Source: Bradyrhizobium sp. Rc3b
GTDB lineage: Bacteria; Pseudomonadota; Alphaproteobacteria; Rhizobiales; Xanthobacteraceae
NCBI RefSeq assembly: GCF_900114915.1
Contig: NZ_FOUS01000015.1
Location: 62,001-126,000, forward strand
Direction: 5' to 3'
DNA length: 64,000 bases
Part shown: positions 38,108-46,668 of the stretch, piece by piece
Layout: each line of letters starts with the position of its first letter
How positions within the stretch are numbered: position 1 is the stretch's first letter
Notes under the pieces: model-generated
Told to the model about the DNA's origin: nothing
What the model saw: the letters and a program-made list of their open reading frames with translations, nothing else
The model's database searches: none
Program-made: the position numbers and the translations under genes

Positions 38108-39142
38108 TTACGCCGCCTGCTTCTTCGCGCTGATCAGCTTGCGGTTGATCAGCACTTCCGCGATCTGGATCGCGTTGAGCGCGGCGCCCTTGCGGAGGTT
38201 GTCGGACACGCACCACAGCACGAGGCCGTTCTCAACCGTCGCGTCCTCGCGGATGCGGCTGATGTAAGTCGCGTCCTCGCCGGCCGCTTCATAGGGCGTC
38301 GCGTAGCCGCCGGGCTCCTGCTTGTCGATGACGAGACAGCCGGGCGCCCTGCGCAGGATGTCGCGCGCCTCATCCGCACTGATCGGATTCTCGAACTCGA
38401 TGTTGACGGCCTCGGAGTGGCCGACGAACACCGGCACGCGCACGCAGGTGGCGGAGAGCTTGATCTTGGGATCAAGAATCTTCTTGGTCTCCGCCATCAT
38501 CTTCCACTCTTCCTTGGTGTAGCCGTCCTCCATGAAGACGTCGATGTGGGGGATGACGTTGAAGGCGATGCGCTTGGGGAATTTCTTCGCGACCAGCTCG
38601 TCATTGGTGTAGACGGCCTTGGTCTGCGAGAACAGCTCGTCCATCCCGTCCTTGCCGGCGCCCGACACCGATTGATAGGTCGAGACCACGACGCGCTTGA
38701 TGGTCGCCTTCTCGTGCAAGGGCTTGAGCGCGACCACGAGCTGCGCGGTCGAGCAGTTCGGGTTGGCGATGATGTTCTTCTTCTTGAAGCCTTCGGTCGC
38801 GCCTGCGTTCACCTCCGGCACGATCAGCGGCACGTCCGGATCCATGCGCCAGGCCGACGAGTTGTCGATCACGACGGCGCCGGCGGCGCCGATCTTCGGC
38901 GACCATTCCTTCGATACCTCGCCGCCGGCCGACATCAGGCAGATGTCGACGTCGGAGAAGTCGTAATGCTCGAGCGCCTTGCACTTCAGGGTGCGGTCGC
39001 CATAGGAGACCTCGACGCCGACGCTGCGGCGTGACGCCAGCGCCACGACCTCGTCCGCGGGGAATTTGCGCTCGTCGAGAATGTTGAGCATTTCCCGTCC
39101 GACATTGCCGGTCGCGCCGACGACTGCGACTTTGTAACCCAT
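38108..39142 (-). CDS. asd: Aspartate-semialdehyde dehydrogenase
   Basis: NADPH-dependent reduction of aspartyl phosphate, first branch point to lysine/DAP, threonine and methionine. The 344-aa protein starts KVAVVGATGNVGREML (Rossmann GxxGxxG), contains the catalytic Cys130 in IANPNCSTAQL, and the active site His in RVPVFVGHSEAVNIE. Close to leuB and leuD as often in alphaproteobacteria. Isolated transcription unit. Confidence 0.97.
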   Translation of the reverse strand: MGYKVAVVGATGNVGREMLNILDERKFPADEVVALASRRSVGVEVSYGDRTLKCKALEHYDFSDVDICLMSAGGEVSKEWSPKIGAAGAVVIDNSSAWRMDPDVPLIVPEVNAGATEGFKKKNIIANPNCSTAQLVVALKPLHEKATIKRVVVSTYQSVSGAGKDGMDELFSQTKAVYTNDELVAKKFPKRIAFNVIPHIDVFMEDGYTKEEWKMMAETKKILDPKIKLSATCVRVPVFVGHSEAVNIEFENPISADEARDILRRAPGCLVIDKQEPGGYATPYEAAGEDATYISRIREDATVENGLVLWCVSDNLRKGAALNAIQIAEVLINRKLISAKKQAA

Positions 39143-39258
39143 CGTTCACTCTCCGATGAAAAAGCCCGTTCCCGAAGCTGACGCTTAAACGGGAAGAGCA
39201 GCGCTTCTATGCGAGAACCGGCCTCAAGACAACGTTGGACCATGCCTTAGGGACGTGG

Positions 39259-40047
39259 ATGCACTCGCCTGAGGCCAGCACGGCCGTTAGCCCTACCCAG
39301 ATCCACCTGACTCTCTTGGCTATCGCCGACGAGGTCGTCGGCACGCTGGCGCATCTGGTCGCCTATGTGGGGGCGCTCGCGCTGTTTGCCATCCTCGCCC
39401 TCGCGGCGCTCGGCCAGCTCCCCGAGCTACGCGGCGATGATCCCGCAGACAAGCCGGGCTGGAGCACGGCCGATCGCTCGCACCCGGCCTTCGCCCTGAG
39501 CCGGATCGATTCATCAGAGAAAACAGCCTCTTACACCATCCTTCGGCATCCCGAAGGCGGCCGCAAAGACGTGATGCGCTGGGCGAGCGCGGCGGACCAG
39601 CCGGTGGCCGAGCTCGAAATCTATCGGGAAGGTGGCGAATTCGATGTGACCCGTCCTGTCGCGATGGACCTCGCCGTCCAGATGGGCCTCGGGGCGGCGA
39701 CCCCGCTCGAGCAAGCCGGCCTGATCGAGACGAAATTCGGCCCCGTCGCACTGTTCCGGCCGATCGGCACGGACAAGGGGACGCCGGCCTGCCTCGGCTA
39801 CCTCAAGCGCAACGAGGAGCCGGCCTTGCAGATCTCCGGCTTCTCCTGCCAGGGCGATACCCTGCCCGCCCGGCGCGCGGCGATCGCCTGCACGCTGAAC
39901 CGGCTGACGCTGTTGACCTCCGGCAACGAGCCGAAGCTGGCGGAATTGTTCGCCCATGCCGAGCTGAAGCGCCGTGGTTGCGACCTCGCGGGCTCGCCGG
40001 ACTGGCTGCTGGGCGCGGCCAACGCGCAATTGCGCGGGGCGCTTTGA
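39259..40047 (+). CDS. Membrane-anchored protein of unknown function
   Basis: A 262-aa protein with one N-terminal TM helix (AHLVAYVGALALFAILALAA, about residues 29-48) and a soluble domain. The soluble part has SYTILRHPEGGRKDVMRWAS, then VAELEIYREGGEFD, CLGYLKRNEEPALQISGFSC and a C-terminal RRGCDLAGSPDWLLGA. Two possible disulphide Cys. I recall similar proteins in Bradyrhizobium without function. ATG at 39259 chosen over TTG at 39235. Confidence 0.75.
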   Translation: MHSPEASTAVSPTQIHLTLLAIADEVVGTLAHLVAYVGALALFAILALAALGQLPELRGDDPADKPGWSTADRSHPAFALSRIDSSEKTASYTILRHPEGGRKDVMRWASAADQPVAELEIYREGGEFDVTRPVAMDLAVQMGLGAATPLEQAGLIETKFGPVALFRPIGTDKGTPACLGYLKRNEEPALQISGFSCQGDTLPARRAAIACTLNRLTLLTSGNEPKLAELFAHAELKRRGCDLAGSPDWLLGAANAQLRGAL

Positions 40048-40204
40048 CCGGCATCAAGGTCAAGTGGCTGGTATTGATGCAACTTTTGCCGGCGCGCACG
40101 ATTATTCCGAGCTGGTGTGACCCAATAGACCTAGTTGCACTCACCCCGGCCGGGCTAGTATGGGGGTGAAATCGACTGGCGGCCTGCCGCCTGAAGGGGA
40201 CGTG

Positions 40205-40591
40205 ATGAGCTCGAAATTCTCTGCCAAATTGGCGACCTTGCTTGCAGCGGGCGCCGTGATTGCCATGTCCTCTGCCATTGTGGCGACGCCGGCCTCGGCC
40301 GACACCAAGACCAAGCGCTATGACGAGCGTGGCCGGCACTATTACGGCCCGAGCGGACCCAACGCCGTCTACCAGCAGGGCCGCACCCGCATCTATGTGA
40401 GCAAGCGCTCCTGGCTCGACGGCGGCACCGAGGTCAATCCGGGCGACCGCAAGTTCTCCGACTACGCCTTCCCGCCGGCGGTCGGATATCCGTCCTTCGC
40501 CCGCGAGAATCTCAACCGCCCGATCGACCGCCAGCCGCTTTCGCCGCCGCAGGACGTCGGCGGCTATCCGCAGAATTTCCCGCTGTACTGA
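40205..40591 (+). CDS. Small exported protein of unknown function
   Basis: A 128-aa protein with signal peptide (residues 1-32, ...VATPASADTKTK) and a mature part rich in Tyr, Arg, Pro (RHYYGPSGPNAVYQQGRTRIY, then VSKRSWLDGGTEVNPGDRKF). No domain recognised. Followed by a strong terminator. ATG at 40205 has GGGGAC upstream as a weak Shine-Dalgarno. Confidence 0.75.
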   Translation: MSSKFSAKLATLLAAGAVIAMSSAIVATPASADTKTKRYDERGRHYYGPSGPNAVYQQGRTRIYVSKRSWLDGGTEVNPGDRKFSDYAFPPAVGYPSFARENLNRPIDRQPLSPPQDVGGYPQNFPLY

Positions 40592-40610
40592 GCGGACGGC
40601 GATCCGAATC

Positions 40611-40639
40611 AAAAGGCCGGGCTTTCGCCCGGCCTTTTT
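40611..40639 (+). terminator. Intrinsic terminator
   Basis: GGCCGGGC/GCCCGGCC stem with TTTC loop, flanked by AAAA and TTTTT. Confidence 0.92.
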
Positions 40640-40653
40640 GTTTTGGAAGGTGC

Positions 40654-40744
40654 GTAGGGTGGGCAAAGGCGCTGAAAGCGCCGTGCCCACGATCTCTCTC
40701 GGTCACGAAAAATGCGTGGGCACGCTTCGCTTTGCCCACCCTAC
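40654..40744. repeat. Dispersed palindromic repeat, family C copy 3
   Basis: GTAGGGTGGGCAAAGGCGCTG ... GCTTCGCTTTGCCCACCCTAC. Confidence 0.88.
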
Positions 40745-40776
40745 GATTCCTGTTGCTTGGGTGAGATGCGTGCGCC

Positions 40777-41415
40777 TCACGCGTTCGCAGCCGGATCATA
40801 GCGCCTGCAAAACTCCTCGATCGCTTCGGAGCGGAAATCGGCGAGGCGCTCGAAGATGAGCTCATCCGGCCAATCCCACCAGGCGATGCGGCGCAGGCTG
40901 TCCGCAACGGAATCAGGAAAGCGCTTGCGGATCGGACGCGCGGGAACGCCGCCGACGATCGTGTAGGGCTCGACATCGCGGCTGACCACCGCGCCCGCAG
41001 CGATCACCGCGCCGTCACCAACGTTCACGCCGGGCAGCAGGATGGCGGCGTGCCCGATCCAGACATCATTGCCGACAATCACCCGGTCGCCGCGGCGGTC
41101 CGCGAAGAAGTCGAGGTCGCGCGTCACGCCCGCCTCGTAATATTCAGGGCAATAGGTGAAGCGATGCTGCGACGGCCGGCCCATCGGATGATTGGGCGCA
41201 CCGATCCGCACCGAATTGGCGATGGCCGTGAACTTTCCGATGGCGGCGTCGGCGACCTCGCAGTTCTCGCCGAGATAGGAGTAGTCGCCGAGCGAGGCAT
41301 ATTCGATGCGGGTGTTGGAAAGGACCTCGCAGCGGCGGCCAATCTGCGCCTCGCGCTGGCGCACCGTGTCATGGATGATGGTTTCCGCGATCTTGGGGCG
41401 GGGTGAAGCATCCAT
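40777..41415 (-). CDS. Hexapeptide-repeat acetyltransferase (phosphonate-metabolism transferase-like, TIGR03308 type)
   Basis: A 212-aa left-handed beta-helix acyltransferase. Hexapeptide-like turns include YASLGDYSYLGENCEVADAA, IGKFTAIANSVRIGAPNHPM, NDVWIGHAAILLPGVNVGDG and AVVSRDVEPYTIVGGVPARP; the C-terminal WWDWPDELIFERLADFRSEA is typical of the subgroup often found with phosphonate (phn) genes. No phn genes are visible here, so the link is only by family. A family C repeat lies on each side. Confidence 0.88.
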   Translation of the reverse strand: MDASPRPKIAETIIHDTVRQREAQIGRRCEVLSNTRIEYASLGDYSYLGENCEVADAAIGKFTAIANSVRIGAPNHPMGRPSQHRFTYCPEYYEAGVTRDLDFFADRRGDRVIVGNDVWIGHAAILLPGVNVGDGAVIAAGAVVSRDVEPYTIVGGVPARPIRKRFPDSVADSLRRIAWWDWPDELIFERLADFRSEAIEEFCRRYDPAANA

Positions 41416-41439
41416 GAATCAGCTCCGAGAGCAGGTGCC

Positions 41440-41529
41440 GTAGGGTGGGCAACGGCGCTGAAAGCGCCGTGCCCACCATCTTTCTAAGCGCACTCAGAAC
41501 GTGGGCACGCTTCGCTTTGCCCACCCTAC
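41440..41529. repeat. Dispersed palindromic repeat, family C copy 4
   Basis: GTAGGGTGGGCAACGGCGCTG at left and CGCTTTGCCCACCCTAC at right, between the acetyltransferase gene and leuB. Confidence 0.88.
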
Positions 41530-41544
41530 CAGAGCTGCGCCCGC

Positions 41545-42657
41545 TTACGCGTGCAGCTTCTGCAGTTCCTTCAGGATCGCTTCGCCCATCTGCGTGGTCG
41601 AGGCGGCCGTGGTGCCTTCCGACTTGATGTCGGCGGTGCGCAGGCCGCTGGCGAGCACCGCGGCGATCGCGGCGTCGACCTTGTCGGCGAGCGCGCCCAT
41701 GTCGAAGGAATAGCGCAGCGCCATGCCGAACGACGAGATCATCGCGATGGGATTGGCGAGGCCCTGGCCTGCGATATCAGGCGCCGAGCCGTGCACGGGC
41801 TCGTACAGCGCCTTGCGCTTCTTGGTCTTGACGTCGACCTCGCCGAGCGAGGCCGAGGGCAGCATGCCGAGCGATCCCGTCAGCATCGCCGCGATGTCGG
41901 ACAGCATGTCGCCGAACAGATTGTCGGTGACGATGACGTCGAACTGCTTCGGCCATTTCACCAGCATCATGCCGCCGGAATCGGCGAGCTGGTGCTCGAG
42001 CGTGACATCAGGGTATTCGCGCTTGTGGACCTGGGTCATGACCTCGTTCCAGAGCACGCCCGATTTCATGACGTTGCGCTTTTCCATCGACGTCACTTTG
42101 TTCTTGCGCTTCCTGGCAAGCTCGAAGGCGACGCGGCCGATGCGCTCGATCTCATAGGTGTCGTAGACCTGGGTATCGACGGCGCGCTTCTGGCCATTGC
42201 CGAGGTCGGTGATGGTCTTGGGCTCGCCGAAATAGACGCCGCCGGTGAGCTCGCGCACGATGACGATGTCGAGGCCTTCGACGGCCTCGCGCTTCAGGCT
42301 CGATGCATCGGCCAGCGCCGGGTAGCACACCGCGGGACGGAGGTTGGCGAACAAGGCCAGATCCTTGCGCAGACGCAGCAGACCGGCTTCGGGGCGCACC
42401 TCATAGGGCACCGCGTCCCACTTCGGACCGCCGACCGCGCCGAAGATGATGGCGTCGGCCGCAAGCGCCTTGGCCATGTCGCCCTCGGAGATCGACACCT
42501 TGTGCGCGTCATAGGCGGAGCCGCCGACGAGGCCGGTATCCGTCTCGAACTTGGCGATCCCGGCCGAATTGAGCCAGTCGATCAGCCGCTTCACCTCGCC
42601 CATCACCTCGGGGCCGATACCGTCGCCGGGAAGCAGCAGCAATTTGTGGGTCGCCAT
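41545..42657 (-). CDS. leuB: 3-isopropylmalate dehydrogenase
   Basis: NAD-dependent oxidative decarboxylase in leucine biosynthesis, 370 aa. Conserved are LLLLPGDGIGPEVM, the substrate-binding Arg series (RLRKDLALFANLRPA, IVRELTGGVYFGEP), the Mg2+ Asp motif NLFGDMLSDIAAML, and the NAD site EPVHGSAPDIAGQGLANPIA. ATG at 42657 gives MATHKLLLLPGD; the longer frame upstream is non-coding. Divergent from the MFS gene. Confidence 0.97.
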   Translation of the reverse strand: MATHKLLLLPGDGIGPEVMGEVKRLIDWLNSAGIAKFETDTGLVGGSAYDAHKVSISEGDMAKALAADAIIFGAVGGPKWDAVPYEVRPEAGLLRLRKDLALFANLRPAVCYPALADASSLKREAVEGLDIVIVRELTGGVYFGEPKTITDLGNGQKRAVDTQVYDTYEIERIGRVAFELARKRKNKVTSMEKRNVMKSGVLWNEVMTQVHKREYPDVTLEHQLADSGGMMLVKWPKQFDVIVTDNLFGDMLSDIAAMLTGSLGMLPSASLGEVDVKTKKRKALYEPVHGSAPDIAGQGLANPIAMISSFGMALRYSFDMGALADKVDAAIAAVLASGLRTADIKSEGTTAASTTQMGEAILKELQKLHA

Positions 42658-42788
42658 GGTCGTTTCCTCTGAGATCGATTTCGGCCGGAGTGCTAGAGCG
42701 GCGTTGCGCGCTTGGCAAGACACCATTGCCGGGGTGCGGCTGTGCAAGGCGGACGGGGCCTGCCACACTGGGTGGGCCGGAGAACCCC

Positions 42789-44006
42789 TTGCACGCCCAA
42801 GACTGCTTTACTAAAGACCGCCACCCGCCCTACGCGCATCCCGCGCGGCTGATCCTGACCCTGTCGCTGGCGGCGACGGTCGGGCTCGGCATCGGCCGCT
42901 TTGCCTATGCGCTGGTGCTGCCCGACATGCGGGAGGCCCTCGGCTGGTCTTACTCGGCGGCCGGATTCATGAACACCATCAACGCCGTCGGCTATCTCGT
43001 CGGCGCGCTGGTGGCGTCGCGCCTGATCCAGCGCGTCGGCTGGGCAGCCGCGATCCGCGGCGGAACTGTGGCCTGCGTCGCCGCGCTCGCCATTTGCGCG
43101 CTGACGGGGAATTTCGTCGCGCTGAGCCTGGCGCGCCTCGTACTCGGTCTCGGAGCCGCGGCGGGCTTCGTCGCCGGCGGCGCGCTCGCTGCGACCATCG
43201 CCCAGTCGCGCCCGGAGCGGGCCAATTTCCTGCTCAGCCTGTTCTACGCCGGGCCCGGCATCGGCATTCTGTCCTCGGGGCTGATCGCGCCGTTCACGCT
43301 GCAATATTTCGGGCCGGGCTCGTGGTGGATGGTGTGGTGGGCGCTGACACTGCTCTCGGCCGCGATGACCGTGCCGCTGTTCCTGATCCGCATCGAGAGC
43401 GGCGCCCGTTTCTCCGAAGGCAGCCACGCCGCCTTCGCGATTCGTCCCGTGCTGATCTACCTGGCGGGCTATTTCCTGTTCGGCGCGGGCTACATCGCCT
43501 ACATGACCTTCATGATCGCCTATGTACGCGACGGCGGCGGCGGGGCCGCGGCGCAAGCGGCGTTCTGGGGCCTGATCGGCCTGTCCGCCTTCGTCACACC
43601 CTGGGCCTGGCGCGGCGTGCTGGCGCTCGACCGCGGCGGATTGGCCACCGCCATCATCCTCGGCACCAACGCGCTCGGCGCGGCCCTGCCGATGCTCGGG
43701 CATTCGCCGGCCTGGCTCGCGGTCTCCGCCGTGGTGTTCGGCGTCGCCTTCTTCGCCGTGGTCGGCTCGACCACCGCCTTCGTGCGCTTCAACTATCCGC
43801 CGGCGATGTGGCCGACCGCGATCGCGGCGATGACGATTTCGTTCGGCGTCGGGCAAACGCTGGGGCCGATCGTGGTCGGCGCCATCACGGACGCGCTGGG
43901 GAGCTTGAGCTACGCGCTCAACGTATCGGCGGCGCTGCTGGCGCTGGGGGCGGTCGCGTCGCTATGTCAGCGGAAGGTGGGGCCAGCCAAGGAATCGGCG
44001 CCGTAG
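42789..44006 (+). CDS. YbfB/YjiJ family MFS transporter
   Basis: Twelve-TM major facilitator protein of about 405 aa. The first helix contains LSLAATVGLGIGRFAYALVLP with the subgroup's GRFAY, followed by AAGFMNTINAVGYLVGAL, and the A-like motif segment ASRLIQRVGWAAAIRGG. No ATG is in the right place; TTG at 42789 fits a short cytoplasmic N-terminus, and longer GTG/TTG options exist. The stop codon TAG lies within the first bases of a family C repeat. Substrate unknown. Confidence 0.85.
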   Translation: MHAQDCFTKDRHPPYAHPARLILTLSLAATVGLGIGRFAYALVLPDMREALGWSYSAAGFMNTINAVGYLVGALVASRLIQRVGWAAAIRGGTVACVAALAICALTGNFVALSLARLVLGLGAAAGFVAGGALAATIAQSRPERANFLLSLFYAGPGIGILSSGLIAPFTLQYFGPGSWWMVWWALTLLSAAMTVPLFLIRIESGARFSEGSHAAFAIRPVLIYLAGYFLFGAGYIAYMTFMIAYVRDGGGGAAAQAAFWGLIGLSAFVTPWAWRGVLALDRGGLATAIILGTNALGAALPMLGHSPAWLAVSAVVFGVAFFAVVGSTTAFVRFNYPPAMWPTAIAAMTISFGVGQTLGPIVVGAITDALGSLSYALNVSAALLALGAVASLCQRKVGPAKESAP

Positions 44007-44091
44007 GGTGGGCAAAGGCGCGTAGCGCCGTGCCCACGGTTTTATTCATGATGGATGGAATGGTGGGCACGCTTCGCTTTGCCCACCCTAC
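44003..44091. repeat. Dispersed palindromic repeat, family C copy 5, overlapping the MFS stop codon
   Basis: GTAGGGTGGGCAAAGGCGCG to CGCTTTGCCCACCCTAC. The TAG at its second to fourth base terminates the MFS frame. Confidence 0.88.
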
Positions 44092-44113
44092 GGCAGCTTC
44101 GCCGGAACGACGA

Positions 44114-44896
44114 TCAGCTCCCGCTAAACGAATTATACCCCTGGTCTTCCCAATAGCCGCCCTTGTAGTCGTTGGTGACTTCCATCGAGACCACGTATTT
44201 CGGGTTCTTGAAGCCGAGTTTTGTCGGCACGCGGATCTTCATGGGAAAACCATAGGCGCGCGGCAGGATTTCATTCGCGTATTTGAACGTCATCTGGGTC
44301 TGCGGATGCAGCGCGCTGCGCATGTCGAGCGGCGAATTGTAGCCGTCCTTGTCGGCGCACTGGAACCAGACGTATTTGGCGCGCGTGTCGGCGCCGATCA
44401 GCTTGAGGAAATCGCGCAAGGGCGTGCCGGTCCAGCTGCCGATCGCGCTCCAGCCCTCGACGCAGATGTGGCGGGTGATTTGCGTGACTTGCGGCAGCTT
44501 GTAGAGCTCATCCAGCGTCCAGGACTTCTTGTTGTCGACCAGACCGCGAACCTCGAGCTTCCAGTCGGCGCCAGCGACGTCGGGTGCGTCGTCGAGATCG
44601 TAATAGGCATTGAACGGAAACGGCTTCGTGATCGCGCTCTCGGGAAAAGTCGGCGCCAGCGCGTCGGGATTGAAGATGAAGGCTTGCACCGCGTCGTTGA
44701 ATTTCGAGACCTGCTTCAGCATCTCCTCCGCCGAGGACGAGTCGATCACATCGCAGCCGGTGAGCAGCGTCAGCGCGCCCAGGCTGGCGCCGCCCGCGAT
44801 GAAGCGGCGGCGGCTGACGTCGGGCATCGTCTTGATGGAGTCCTTGATCAGGAGCCGCTTGTCGACGCCGGGGATCAGGAATGAACGCTTGGCCAT
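44114..44896 (-). CDS. Molybdopterin-dependent sulfite oxidase-fold oxidoreductase, Tat-exported
   Basis: A 260-aa periplasmic protein of the sulfite oxidase/YedY (MsrP-like) family. Twin-arginine signal SRRRFIAGGASLGALTLLTGC (the Cys could also be a lipobox). Moco ligand Cys145 in TRHICVEGWSAIGSWTGTPL, and FPMKIRVPTKLGFKNPKYV near the C-terminus. A cytochrome b encoded upstream is the likely membrane electron partner, in place of MsrQ. Physiological substrate is unknown. Confidence 0.9.
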   Translation of the reverse strand: MAKRSFLIPGVDKRLLIKDSIKTMPDVSRRRFIAGGASLGALTLLTGCDVIDSSSAEEMLKQVSKFNDAVQAFIFNPDALAPTFPESAITKPFPFNAYYDLDDAPDVAGADWKLEVRGLVDNKKSWTLDELYKLPQVTQITRHICVEGWSAIGSWTGTPLRDFLKLIGADTRAKYVWFQCADKDGYNSPLDMRSALHPQTQMTFKYANEILPRAYGFPMKIRVPTKLGFKNPKYVVSMEVTNDYKGGYWEDQGYNSFSGS

Positions 44897-44918
44897 GCTC
44901 TCCTCACATATCTATATT

Positions 44919-44967
44919 GAGCATGATCTTGTCGGAAAACCGCTTTACACTTTTCCGGATCATGCTC
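44919..44967. repeat. Palindromic Rhizobiales repeat (GAGCATGATC type)
   Basis: GAGCATGATCTTGTCGGAAAA and TTTTCCGGATCATGCTC are inverted ends. It lies between the cytochrome b and oxidoreductase genes; the cytochrome b stop codon (TAG on the minus strand) touches its end. Confidence 0.8.
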
Positions 44968-45596
44968 TAGCGACCGATGATCATGGCGCGCAGGCTCTTC
45001 GGCACGAGCAGCGCGAGCAGGACGTGAACGACGAGGAACGCGCAGATCGCGACCATGCAGAAGAAATGGATGTAGCGCGCGGTCGGGTAGTCGCCGAACA
45101 GGGCGACGAGATAATAGAGCTGCACCGGCTTCCACATCCCTAAGCCCGTGAGCACGATCAGCACGCCGACCACGATGATGCCCGCATAGAGCAGGCGCTG
45201 CACGTAATTGTAGACGGTGAGGTCGTCATGGCCGAGCTTGAAGGTCAGCGCGGCCCTGACGTCGTGGAGCACGCCCGACGGTGTGATCGGCAACAGCTTC
45301 TTGCGGAAGCGGCCGGTGGCGAAGCCCGTGACGAGATAGGCGAGGCCGTTGATCATCAACAGCCACATCGCAGCAAAATGCCAGAGCAGGCCGCCGCCGA
45401 GCCAGCCGCCGAGCGTGTACTCGCGCGGAAAACTGAAGCCGAACAGCGGCGAGGCGTTGTAGATCTGCCAGCCCGACAGGATCATCAGGATCATGGCCAG
45501 CGCATTGACCCAGTGCATGATGCGGACCCAGGCCGGCTGGATCACCTTGGCCGGGGCGGCGCTGACCTGCTCGTCGGTGACTGTGAGGCTCGACAT
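44967..45596 (-). CDS. Cytochrome b561/Ni-Fe-hydrogenase-type b subunit
   Basis: A 209-aa four-helix membrane diheme cytochrome. Candidate heme ligands lie in RIMHWVNALAMILMILSGWQ, LLWHFAAMWLLMINGLAY, and ARYIHFFCMVAICAFLVVHV. Start at 45596 (MSSLTVTDEQ) preferred over 45626. It probably passes electrons between the quinone pool and the adjacent molybdopterin protein, a common gene pair in alphaproteobacteria. Confidence 0.88.
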   Translation of the reverse strand: MSSLTVTDEQVSAAPAKVIQPAWVRIMHWVNALAMILMILSGWQIYNASPLFGFSFPREYTLGGWLGGGLLWHFAAMWLLMINGLAYLVTGFATGRFRKKLLPITPSGVLHDVRAALTFKLGHDDLTVYNYVQRLLYAGIIVVGVLIVLTGLGMWKPVQLYYLVALFGDYPTARYIHFFCMVAICAFLVVHVLLALLVPKSLRAMIIGR

Positions 45597-45710
45597 GATG
45601 GTTCCGTCCTGAACGTCGTGTGACACCGATTATACGCCGATGCGCCCGCTTTCGTTACGCCCTGTCCGCCATCGAATCGATAGCGTCGGGCTATGGCGGT
45701 CACAATAAAG

Positions 45711-45735
45711 CGAGCCGGGTGCCCCCGGCTCGCCG
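45711..45735 (-). terminator. Terminator downstream of the fasciclin gene
   Basis: Stem CGAGCCGGG/CCCGGCTCG with a 4-base loop. Read on the minus strand it is followed by CTTTATTG, a weak T-run; it lies 44 bases after the fasciclin stop. Confidence 0.7.
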
Positions 45736-45778
45736 TTTCGTCGCATCCTGCTCGGGGAAGAAACAGGATCGCGTGGTG

Positions 45779-46333
45779 TTACGTCGCCGGCATCAGCACG
45801 GTGTCGACCACATGGATCACGCCGTTGGACTGGTTGACGTTGGAGATCGTGACCATCGAGGTGCCGCCCTTGGCATCGACGATCCAGGTCTTGCCGTCCA
45901 TCTTCTTGACCGTCAGTTCCTCGCCTTCGGCGGTCTTCAGCTTCTTGCCCTCGGTGAGGTCGGAGGCCTCGAGCTTGCCGGGCACGACATGGTAGGTGAG
46001 GATCTTGGTCAGCGTCGCCTTGTTCTCGGGCTTGACCAGATTGTCGACGGTGCCGGCCGGCAGCTTGCCGAAGGCGGCGTTGGTCGGCGCGAACACCGTG
46101 AACGGACCCTTGCCTTCCAGCGTCGGCACCAGGCCGGCCGCCTTCACCGCCGCGACCAGCGTGGTGTGGTCCTTCGAATTGACCGCGTTCTGGACGATGT
46201 TCTTGGACGGGAACATCGCGGCGCCGCCGACCATGACGGTCTTCTCCTCTGCGCGGACAGGCGCGACGACGGTCGCGGTGATGGCCAGGGCGCTGAAGGC
46301 GGCGGCGGCGAGATAGGCAATGCGCTTCGACAT
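45779..46333 (-). CDS. Exported fasciclin (FAS1) domain protein
   Basis: A 184-aa protein with signal peptide (MSKRIAYLAAAAFSALAITA ... VRAEE) and a single FAS1 domain: HTTLVAAVKAAGLVPTLEGK, GPFTVFAPTNAAFGKLPAG, LTYHVVPGKLEASDL and NGVIHVVDTVLMP. FAS1 domains mediate adhesion; one rhizobial homologue (Nex18) affects symbiosis, which is family knowledge. The start is at 46333; a longer open frame upstream is not supported. Confidence 0.93.
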   Translation of the reverse strand: MSKRIAYLAAAAFSALAITATVVAPVRAEEKTVMVGGAAMFPSKNIVQNAVNSKDHTTLVAAVKAAGLVPTLEGKGPFTVFAPTNAAFGKLPAGTVDNLVKPENKATLTKILTYHVVPGKLEASDLTEGKKLKTAEGEELTVKKMDGKTWIVDAKGGTSMVTISNVNQSNGVIHVVDTVLMPAT

Positions 46334-46549
46334 GGAAAGTCTCCCGATTGAATTGGTACCGGCGATGGCCGGTGTTGGGTTGGGGCAACAACGGCGACTG
46401 CGACCTATTGGCGTGAAGCAGCAGCGCCGTCGTTGGACCGAACTACGGGAGGGTTCGGGTTGCGGTTTCGGAGAAAAATTCTTTGTGATGCGTGAAACTA
46501 TGGAGCGGCGTGTCCGTGTGATGCGAACACGCGCCAAGCGGGCGGTGCC

Positions 46550-46635
46550 GTAGGGTGGGCAAAGCGCAGCGTGCCCACCAACCGCAAATGGAGAGAGGTG
46601 GTGGGCACGGCGCTTTGCGCCTTTGCCCACCCTAC
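46550..46635. repeat. Dispersed palindromic repeat, family C copy 6
   Basis: GTAGGGTGGGCAAAGCGCAG to GCGCCTTTGCCCACCCTAC. The remaining sequence from 46334 to 46668 contains no gene. Confidence 0.88.
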
Positions 46636-46668
46636 GACAGTGCGCCCGTTGCAGTAGTTGTGCCCGCA

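Noticed and set aside
44736..44896. Lipoprotein reading of the molybdopterin enzyme signal
   Set aside because: The LTGC segment could be a lipobox, but the twin-arginine SRRRFIAGG motif and the cofactor dependence make Tat export the primary reading; lipidation is left open.
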